A stretch of 12,627 nt of DNA. Source: JBKSMP01 sp964582055. Its GTDB lineage: Bacteria; Verrucomicrobiota; Verrucomicrobiia; Opitutales; UBA9783. Shown here one piece after another: positions 6,944-12,627 of this stretch. A model generated the notes under the pieces. That model was not told the DNA's origin. It did not search any database and saw only the letters and a list, made by a program, of their open reading frames with translations. The stretch covers positions 1-12,627 of the forward strand of contig CAZOPT010000022.1 of NCBI GenBank assembly GCA_964582055.1. Reading direction: 5' to 3'. Position numbers and translations under genes: made by a program. Position 1 is the stretch's first letter. Each line of letters starts with the position of its first letter.

Positions 6944-7658
6944 AATTTTTAAAAAATTTTCTTTTGAAATGCTATTTTTTATCTTAGTTAGATTTTAACT
7001 GGCAAGTAATGTTTCAAAATCGTTTTGAGGGTATTGGCGGATTAATACAGGAAAGGGTGTAAGAGTGTCCATGCATCTTGGGCAATATATCGTTTTAAAT
7101 GCATTAGATGAAGCTGTTGTGGAACAATCGATACGGGAAATTACTTGACATGCCCACTTTTTGGATGCCTTGAAGGTGAATTCTACATCGGAAATTGTAC
7201 TACATCTTGGTGGAATTTCTGATAATAAGGTACGAGCTATGGAGCGATTTGTGAAGAATTGTCAGCACTTGGAAGATCATGTAAAGGTCAGAATTGTTTT
7301 GGAAAATGATGAAAAAAATTATACGATAGATGATGTGCTTGTTTTAAGCTCTCAGGTATAGATGTCTGTTGTTTTTGATGTTTTACATCATCAAATAAAT
7401 CTGCTTAAAGATCAGGATTTTTCAGATGTGGATTGGATTTGTAAAGCGAGAAAAACTTGGGATCTTATAACTGATGGAAGACAAAAAATCCATTATTCGC
7501 AACAAAAACTTGGTGGGAAAACAGAAGTACATTCGGATACAATTGATGTGGATCGGTTTAAGAGGTTTTACGGAACGATTAAATATTTGGATTTGGATAT
7601 TATGCTAGAGGTAAAAGATAAAAACTTGTCTGTGTTAAAATGTAGGACTGTTTTATAA
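6944..7658 (+). pseudogene. uvsE: Decayed UV DNA damage endonuclease gene (uvsE/uvdE)
   Basis: Fragments in two or three frames line up, in order, with UvsE/UVDE, the TIM-barrel endonuclease that nicks 5' of UV photoproducts. Frame 1 (7009-7059) gives FEGIGGLIQERV. Frame 3 takes over at about 7060: VSMHLGQYIVLNALDEAVVE (7065-7124), TGA at 7146, FLDAL then VLHLGG (7197-7214), IVLENDEKNY, TAG at 7359, then VVFDVLHHQ, DGRQKIHYSQQ, VHSDTID and MLEVKDK to the TAA. The family's metal-ligand positions in these parts are present: His 7074, His 7203, Glu 7302, Asp 7377, His 7386, His 7491, His 7530, Glu 7608. A weaker frame-2 trace (6944-7000) resembles the N-terminal segment before 'FRxSS', with stops. 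At least one frameshift and two stops in the well-matched part make it non-functional. Two open stretches, 7161-7361 and 7362-7658, are remnants and not separate genes. Confidence 0.88.
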
Positions 7659-7666
7659 ATGGTTGC

Positions 7667-8500
7667 TCAAGATTTTTCATTAGGATTGGGAATGAGAATT
7701 TTTTGGCTTTTATGAGGAGTTATAATGGATTCATTTACCCAAATTTGTGAAGAACGAAAATATTCCCATTTTTCAATGAGATTAGGATCTTGTTGTGTAA
7801 TTTGCTCATTGTTTAAATAACGAATACCTTGAAATGTAATATTCAAATTTTTTGCTGCGTGTTCAACTTGTTTTAAATAGTTTTCAGAATCATCGATAAA
7901 GATTATTTTTTTAGGAATTTTTTGTATACGTTCCATAAAACGTGTTAAACAGATACCTTTAGGATGATGATGGGTGTACAAAACTCCATTTTCATAAATG
8001 GGGTATCCTATGGATGGTGCTGTAATGTCTGGAAAAAGATCTTTAAGTTCGGGGAATTCCAATCTTGTTTGTTGATTGAAACAACGCGAAAAATCAATTC
8101 CTAAAGATGCGAATTGGTGTTGTCGCCAAGAAATGTAGTCTTTTTCTTCTGTACGAACGAATAAAAAAGTAAGGGCAAAGGTTGGAATAGAACGTTTTTG
8201 TAAGGCTTGAATTGTTTGAATTGTATGCGAATGAGTGAGTTGAAAAGGTAAATAACTACGAATCCGATAAAGCAAATTTTTTACATGCTTAGATGTATTA
8301 GCTTCATTTAAATGGACTTGTTCGTACTGTTCAATAAGGTTTACATGAGCTTGGCAAGTATCCATGTGGCATCCCAAAACCTTATCGTCAGCAAAAAGTA
8401 AAGTATTATCGACATCCCAAATAACCCATGTATCTAAATCCACTTCTTGGCAGATTTTATCAACTTCCTCCCAGGAATGTGTGGTAATAATATTGTTCAT
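7667..8500 (-). CDS. HAD-like phosphatase-fold protein (DUF2608), 277 aa
   Basis: Haloacid dehalogenase (HAD) superfamily signatures are visible. Motif I is WVIWDVDNTLLF, with the nucleophile/acid pair D29 and D31; a motif II threonine probably lies in FALTFL (T111); motif IV is KKIIFIDDSENYL, with D203 and D204. The long insert between motif I and motif II would be a cap. The overall pattern fits DUF2608, a family of unknown function that I recall from chlamydiae, legionellae and other host-associated bacteria. No signal peptide is seen, so a cytoplasmic location is likely, unlike some relatives. The ATG overlaps the lpxI stop by one base (TAATG), indicating coupled translation. Its catalytic residues are present, so phosphatase activity is plausible, but the substrate is unknown. 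Confidence 0.75.
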   Translation of the reverse strand: MNNIITTHSWEEVDKICQEVDLDTWVIWDVDNTLLFADDKVLGCHMDTCQAHVNLIEQYEQVHLNEANTSKHVKNLLYRIRSYLPFQLTHSHTIQTIQALQKRSIPTFALTFLFVRTEEKDYISWRQHQFASLGIDFSRCFNQQTRLEFPELKDLFPDITAPSIGYPIYENGVLYTHHHPKGICLTRFMERIQKIPKKIIFIDDSENYLKQVEHAAKNLNITFQGIRYLNNEQITQQDPNLIEKWEYFRSSQIWVNESIITPHKSQKILIPNPNEKS

Positions 8501-9330
8501 TAAAATCCAAAAATAGCAATATTTTGTTGATTTGCTTCTTCTAAAACACGTTCTTTTTCCAAAATAAGTGTATGATAACTTTCAAGTGCAGCCCAAGTAA
8601 GGCCTGATTCAATCATTTTTTTCAAAGTTCTTGGTCCAAAAACGGGAACATCAAAGCGAAAATCTTGCGTTTGTTTAGCTAGTTTTATGAGCCCCATTGG
8701 GCGTTTACAGAGCGTTCCGGAACGTTCAATCATGGCATCTGTACCTTCAAATGCTTCTACTGCAATAATAGTACCGTTACTTACAACAATTCCTTGGCCT
8801 ATATCCAAAGCTGCGATTTTTTTGCAAATGTCGATACTTTTTTGAAGTTGTTCAGGATCAATCTTTACTGATGTTTTGGTTAAATTTCCGGGACTTGCCA
8901 ATTGATCTTCCAAGAAACAGCGTGCATCCAAAACCGTAATGGCCAACTTTTCAATTTCTTTGATAAGAGCTCCAAAAATAGTAGAAGCATTTTTTTCTTT
9001 TAAAGAAGCTAACAGTAAAATGGCTTTTAGATCCGGATTAAGGCCATGGAACAGCTTTTTAGGTGTAATTTGGCCTGCAAGTAAAACATAACGTGTGGAA
9101 CACTTTTTTAATGCTTTTAGCCAAGTTCCAACTTGTCCAATAGAAAAAAATGAATATCGTCCTTGTGCTGCTTGTTCTGCCCAGTATTTTACCTCTTCTT
9201 CAAAACAGAAAAGAGAGGCATTGGGGCAAGTTTTGAATAAACGTTCCCAAACAAGCTGAGGATACATTCCTTTGCCTGCTAGAAGGACGATCGGTTGTTG
9301 TGTATCAAAATCTTTGGGAAAAAAATTCAT
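8500..9330 (-). CDS. lpxI: UDP-2,3-diacylglucosamine diphosphatase LpxI
   Basis: Hydrolyses UDP-2,3-diacylglucosamine to lipid X and UMP, the fourth step of lipid A synthesis, in lineages that lack LpxH. The 276-residue protein fits the DUF1009/LpxI family. The N-terminal domain has VLLAGKGMYP (15-24) and SIGQVGTWLKALKK (63-76); the C-terminal domain has ALDIGQGIVVSNGTIIAVEAFEGTDAMIERSG (174-205) and TQDFRFDVPVFGPRT (221-235). Asp227 in the DVP motif is the probable counterpart of the catalytic aspartate studied in Caulobacter LpxI. Its ATG overlaps the leuS stop by four bases (ATGA), and its own stop overlaps the start of the HAD gene. No SD is present. It shows that the organism makes lipid A or has the potential to do so. 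Confidence 0.93.
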   Translation of the reverse strand: MNFFPKDFDTQQPIVLLAGKGMYPQLVWERLFKTCPNASLFCFEEEVKYWAEQAAQGRYSFFSIGQVGTWLKALKKCSTRYVLLAGQITPKKLFHGLNPDLKAILLLASLKEKNASTIFGALIKEIEKLAITVLDARCFLEDQLASPGNLTKTSVKIDPEQLQKSIDICKKIAALDIGQGIVVSNGTIIAVEAFEGTDAMIERSGTLCKRPMGLIKLAKQTQDFRFDVPVFGPRTLKKMIESGLTWAALESYHTLILEKERVLEEANQQNIAIFGF

Positions 9331-11894
9331 TTCGGACGTACAACGAAATTAACAAGCTTTTGTGGCACATAAATGGACTTAACAATTTGTCCTTGTTCTA
9401 AATAGGCAATAGCTTTTGGAGCTTGTTCTGCAGCTTTTAAGATGGCTTCTTGAGAAGTATTCGCATCCACTTCGATTTCATCGCGCAATTTGCCGTTTAC
9501 TTGAATAACAATTTTTACTTGTGAACGAATTAATTTCTTTGCGTCAAATTGAGGCCATTCAGCTTCAATAATTGATGTTGTTCCACCTAATCGTTCCCAT
9601 AATTCTTCTGCAATGTGAGGGGCAAAAGGTGCTAACAATTGCAAAAAGATTTTGGCTGAAGTTAGAGAAATGTTTTCGTGTTTTTGAAAGCCATTAAGAC
9701 AGATCATCAATTGCGAAATACCGGTATTAAAACGCAGATTTTCAAGGGCATCTGTGACTTTTGAAATAGTTTCATGTACCAGTCGTTCCAATTCCGCAGG
9801 ATCGGCTTTGGCGGAAATTTTTGTTGCTACAGAACCATCAATGTTGATGTACTCACGCCAAATTTTCTTTAAGAATCTAAAAATCCCTTCGACATTTTGC
9901 AGGCTCCAAGGTTTTGAAGCTTCTAATGGCCCTAAGAACATTTCGTACATACGCAGTGTATCTGCACCATATTCATCGATAATTGTATTAGGATTGATGA
10001 CATTACCGAGAGATTTTGACATTTTATTGCCGTCAGGCCCTAAAATAATACCTGGATGAAACAGTTTTTTAAAAGGTTCTGCTGTAGGCAAAAGGCCGAG
10101 ATCATACAGGAAATGATGCCAGAATCGTGCATATAACAAGTGGAGAACAGCGTGTTCGGCTCCTCCTACATAAAGATCTGGACATTGCCAATAATTGAGC
10201 TCTTTTTTATCAACAAAAGCTTCGTTAAATTTGGGCGATAAGTAGCGTAAATAATACCAACACGAGCCTGCCCATTGTGGCATTGTATTTGTTTCACGTG
10301 TGCCTTCAATCCATTCATCGGAAAATTTTCCATTTGCCGGTTCTATAGCACCTGTTTTTAGGTTTAGGCGAACATGCAACCAAGATTTATCAGCGTTTTG
10401 TAAAGGAGTTGTCGCACCTTCTGCTGTTTTGTAAGAACTTACTGGTGGCAATTCTAATGGAAGATGTTGTGATGCCAAAGGAATTGCATAATAGGTTTGT
10501 TTGCCTTCGGTGTAATGAATTGGATTTTCAGGCAAAAACTCTTTAAATGGCGAGTTTGTGTAAGCTTCTAATTTGCGATAATTAGCTTCATTAACCCAAA
10601 TGATAGGGAAAGGTTCTCCCCAGTAGCGTTGCCGAGAAAAGAGCCAATCATGCAATTTATATTGTGTTGTTACGTTTCCTTTATGGATTTGTTCCAATTT
10701 TTGTAAAATGCCTTTGCAAGCTTCTTGCGGAGTTAAATTTGAAAAGGTTTCTGAATGAATTAAACGTTTTCCTTCTGCAAAGGGTAACGGTGTTTCTTCA
10801 TCATTTGCTAAAACTGGTTTAATGGGTAATTGATAAGTTTGGGCAAATTCATAATCACGACTATCGTGTGCTGGAACTCCCATAACAGCTCCTGTTCCAT
10901 GATGCATTAAAACGTAGTCGGCAACCCAAATCGGAATTTTTTCGTTAGTTAAAGGGTGTAGAGCATAGCTTCCTGTGAATACACCTGTTTTATTTTTCGC
11001 TAAATCGGTACGTTCTAGGTCGCTTTTTGCTGCAATTTCATTTCGATAGGCTTTTATAGCATCGATTTTCTTGACTAATGAATCTACAAGTGGATGTTCA
11101 GGAGCCAGTGCGATAAAAGAAACGCCAAATAAGGTATCTGGACGTGTTGTGAATACTTCCAATGAAGTTCCAGTTTCTGTTTCAAATTTTACAATGCCAC
11201 CTTTCGAACGCCCAATCCAGATTTTTTGTTGGCGTTTAGTTGCTTCTGGCCAATCTAAATCCTTTAAACCTTCTAGCAATTTTTCACCATAAGCTGTAAT
11301 TTTGAGAACCCATTGTCGTAATGCTTTACGTTCAACAGGATAATTCCCACGTTCAGAACGTCCATCGATGACTTCTTCATTTGCTAAAACCGTACCGAGT
11401 TGTGGACACCACCAAACCGGTTTATTGTCAATATACGCAAGACCTTTTTTGAAAAGTTGTAAAAAAATCCATTGTGTCCATCGATAGTAATTCGGATCAG
11501 TCGTATTAATTTCGCGATTCCAATCAATGCCAAGGCCTATACGGCTCATTTGTTTTTTGAAGTTTTCAATATTATTTTCGGTATTTACAGAAGGATGCAA
11601 ACCAGTAGCGATTGCGTGTTGCTCTGCAGGCAAACCAAATGCGTCCCAACCCATCGGATGTAAGACGTTAAAGCCACAAGCTTTTTTATAACGACCTAAA
11701 ATATCTGTTGCTGTATAACCTTCGATATGTCCAACATGCAATCCTGCTCCAGAAGGGTAAGGGAACATATCCAAAATCCAATATTTAGGTTTGTTTTCAT
11801 CTAGAATAGCCCTAAATGTGTTTTGTTCTTTCCAAAAACTTTGCCAATGTGCTTCTATAACCTTAAAATCGTAGGATGCTGTTTTTGTTTTCAT
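9327..11894 (-). CDS. leuS: Leucyl-tRNA synthetase
   Basis: Class I aminoacyl-tRNA synthetase that charges tRNA-Leu and edits misactivated amino acids. The 855-residue product has the HIGH motif as HVGH (53-56, in PYPSGAGLHVGH) and the KMSKS loop (624-628). The CP1 editing domain shows TTRPDTLFG (249-257) and GTGAVMGVPAHD (333-344), ending in the conserved specificity aspartate D344. RETNTMPQWAGSCWYYLRYL lies at 533-552. The anticodon-binding region (LLAPFAPHIAEELWERLG) and the C-terminal extension are intact, and the length is normal. The start is the first ATG and precedes the conserved YDFKVIEAHWQ. No SD or clear promoter is seen upstream. leuS heads a tightly overlapping unit with lpxI and the HAD gene. 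Confidence 0.98.
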   Translation of the reverse strand: MKTKTASYDFKVIEAHWQSFWKEQNTFRAILDENKPKYWILDMFPYPSGAGLHVGHIEGYTATDILGRYKKACGFNVLHPMGWDAFGLPAEQHAIATGLHPSVNTENNIENFKKQMSRIGLGIDWNREINTTDPNYYRWTQWIFLQLFKKGLAYIDNKPVWWCPQLGTVLANEEVIDGRSERGNYPVERKALRQWVLKITAYGEKLLEGLKDLDWPEATKRQQKIWIGRSKGGIVKFETETGTSLEVFTTRPDTLFGVSFIALAPEHPLVDSLVKKIDAIKAYRNEIAAKSDLERTDLAKNKTGVFTGSYALHPLTNEKIPIWVADYVLMHHGTGAVMGVPAHDSRDYEFAQTYQLPIKPVLANDEETPLPFAEGKRLIHSETFSNLTPQEACKGILQKLEQIHKGNVTTQYKLHDWLFSRQRYWGEPFPIIWVNEANYRKLEAYTNSPFKEFLPENPIHYTEGKQTYYAIPLASQHLPLELPPVSSYKTAEGATTPLQNADKSWLHVRLNLKTGAIEPANGKFSDEWIEGTRETNTMPQWAGSCWYYLRYLSPKFNEAFVDKKELNYWQCPDLYVGGAEHAVLHLLYARFWHHFLYDLGLLPTAEPFKKLFHPGIILGPDGNKMSKSLGNVINPNTIIDEYGADTLRMYEMFLGPLEASKPWSLQNVEGIFRFLKKIWREYINIDGSVATKISAKADPAELERLVHETISKVTDALENLRFNTGISQLMICLNGFQKHENISLTSAKIFLQLLAPFAPHIAEELWERLGGTTSIIEAEWPQFDAKKLIRSQVKIVIQVNGKLRDEIEVDANTSQEAILKAAEQAPKAIAYLEQGQIVKSIYVPQKLVNFVVRPK

Positions 11895-12072
11895 GCTTTT
11901 GTATGCTTTAAAAATGACACAATTCGCTTAGATTGCAACTCCTAAGTTTGTAGATAACTTATTAGTAGCTGTTTTTTTATTATTATTGAACATTAAATCC
12001 ATTAGATTTCGGATTACAGGAGATCTAAGAAGAACTTAATTTATAAAAAATAAAGTTTTTTAAGTAAAGTTA

Positions 12073-12243
12073 ATGTCAGAGTGTAAAAAAACACCTTATA
12101 AGTACGAGAATAAAAAACTAATGACATTCGATGTAAAGGTGCATAAAGCACTTAAAAATAGACTAACATTTAGTTGGCCCGTAAAACATACTTGCAGAGT
12201 CCTAAAATTAGTTTGTGCAAAATGGAGCTTTCCGGTTGTTTAA
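12073..12243 (+). pseudogene. Possible relic of an IS3-type transposase OrfB N-terminus
   Basis: A 56-codon frame from an ATG to TAA. Its second half (residues 34-47, SWPVKHTCRVLKLV) resembles the start of IS3-family OrfB transposases, where a 'PV..lCrvL.Vsrsg.Y.W' pattern is typical, and the downstream match fades at once. No SD, no partner OrfA and no DDE catalytic region are present. If real it is a fragment, not a working gene. The match is short and was made by eye. Confidence 0.3.
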
Positions 12244-12254
12244 CCGAGAGGGCT
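12226..12254. other. Stem-loop in the non-coding tail
   Basis: A core CGGTT (12233-12237) pairs with AACCG (12242-12246) around a GTTT loop. The pairing can be extended outward to about ten pairs with wobbles and one mismatch. No T-run follows on either strand, so it is not a standard terminator. It is one of the few GC-richer patches in this stretch. Confidence 0.3.
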
Positions 12255-12272
12255 AAAAGTATTAACTAAACA

Positions 12273-12310
12273 TTTTCACATTCTTAATTTGCCGCAATTT
12301 CACACTCTTA
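12273..12310. repeat. Tandem-spaced 14-base direct repeat
   Basis: TTTTCACATTCTTA (12273-12286) and ATTTCACACTCTTA (12297-12310) share 12 of 14 bases at a 24-base period, separated by ATTTGCCGCA. Repeated short motifs of this sort occur at the ends of some insertion sequences (for example the IS21 family) and at regulator-binding sites. No matching inverted copy was found in the window. Confidence 0.45.
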
Positions 12311-12415
12311 TTTAAACGATAAAAAATATTACAAAATACTTACGACCGCATGGCTGGCTGTGCCATGAAACGACAGTAATTTTATGGAATTATAGAAAAA
12401 TAGGAGACTTACCAA

Positions 12416-12508
12416 ATGTATTTATTGGAGAAAGTACATTTTTACGTGAATACCATAAAGATAATACCATTATATCTTGGTTGCATTATTCTTTTTTCTG
12501 TCCCTTGA
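12416..12508 (+). CDS. Possible 30-residue hydrophobic membrane peptide
   Basis: An ATG follows AGGAGA (12402-12407) by eight bases, a good SD in a region where most genes have none. The 30 residues start MYLLEKVHFYVNTIK and end in a hydrophobic stretch, IIPLYLGCIILFSVP, long enough to span a membrane, followed by TGA. The size and shape resemble small membrane proteins or type I toxin peptides, but no homologue is recognised and no antisense RNA or promoter could be shown. Chance is a real alternative. Confidence 0.25.
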   Translation: MYLLEKVHFYVNTIKIIPLYLGCIILFSVP

Positions 12509-12627
12509 CTTTTAAACGTTAACTCATTTTTTTTAGTAGTTTTGGACAGCTTTTGTAAAAGTTAAAAACTGGGTTTTTAGAAAGGATTATTGTAAGTTGT
12601 TTGTTTATAAAATTTCCAAAGCGAGAC

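Larger units (their letters stand above)
11895..12627. other. 733-base tail without a convincing conventional gene
   Basis: AT-rich sequence upstream of leuS running to the window edge. It holds short weak signals: an open frame with a possible IS3 transposase trace (12073-12243), a stem-loop (12226-12254), a 14-base direct repeat (12273-12310), a 30-codon hydrophobic ORF behind an SD (12416-12508), and a small T-rich hairpin (12564-12578). The leuS promoter must lie within it, but no clear -35/-10 pair is visible. The mix looks like a degraded mobile-element landing site; this is inference. Confidence 0.5.

Noticed and set aside
6942..6962. AT-only inverted repeat (AAAATTTTT/AAAAATTTT)
   Set aside because: It contains only A and T and is expected by chance in this composition; it also lies in the decayed uvsE 5' region.
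7161..7658. Two small separate proteins of 66 and 98 residues
   Set aside because: They are in the same frame, separated only by a TAG, and together with upstream fragments form one UvsE-like protein; the first would need a TTG start without SD.
9754..11663. Several open frames on the plus strand within leuS
   Set aside because: All lie antisense to conserved synthetase motifs and show no family features.
12316..12522. A 68-codon open stretch on the plus strand containing GDLPNVFIGESTFLREY
   Set aside because: It has no start codon or SD, overlaps the better-supported 30-codon ORF in another frame, and I recognise no family.
1..12627. CRISPR array, tRNA or rRNA genes
   Set aside because: No regularly spaced repeats with unique spacers and no tRNA cloverleaf or rRNA signature were found on reading both strands.

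Overview
The window is AT-rich bacterial DNA with compact genes, short intergenic gaps and few recognisable Shine-Dalgarno (SD) sequences. The cell is Gram-negative: it carries lpxI, a lipid A gene. Several signs point to the Planctomycetota-Verrucomicrobiota-Chlamydiota (PVC) group, perhaps a reduced-genome, host-associated Verrucomicrobiota or Chlamydiota member. These are an rpsP-trmD-rplS cluster without rimM, a DhnA/FbaB-type class I aldolase, LpxI, a FliO-like protein and a DUF2608/HAD protein. This placement is inference from gene content and was not tested by phylogeny. Standard code is in use: TGA ends leuS and TAG ends rpsP.

Layout. Positions 1-3827 (+) form a likely operon: the hydrophobic C-terminus of an unidentified gene, an exported 783-residue TPR-like repeat protein, and a CrtI-like FAD oxidoreductase. 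A hairpin at 3870-3902 separates it from genes on the minus strand and can serve both convergent units. Positions 3921-6790 (-) hold rpsP, trmD and rplS. Two stacked hairpins follow, then a FliO-like gene with its own candidate promoter, then the class I fructose-bisphosphate aldolase. Positions about 6944-7658 (+) hold a decayed UV damage endonuclease (uvsE/uvdE) gene with a frameshift and in-frame stops but intact metal-ligand motifs. Positions 7667-11894 (-) hold leuS, lpxI and a HAD-like DUF2608 gene with overlapping start and stop codons. Positions 11895-12627 have no convincing conventional gene. They hold a possible IS3-type transposase relic, a direct repeat, a stem-loop, and a 30-codon hydrophobic ORF behind a good SD.

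Functionally the window mixes core housekeeping (translation, tRNA modification, glycolysis/gluconeogenesis, outer-membrane lipid synthesis) with three less understood parts: the TPR/FAD-oxidoreductase pair, the FliO-like gene away from any flagellar genes, and the HAD gene coupled to lpxI. The clearest unexpected signal is the uvsE pseudogene, which indicates ongoing loss of UV repair. I did not see tRNA, rRNA, a CRISPR array or an intact mobile element.
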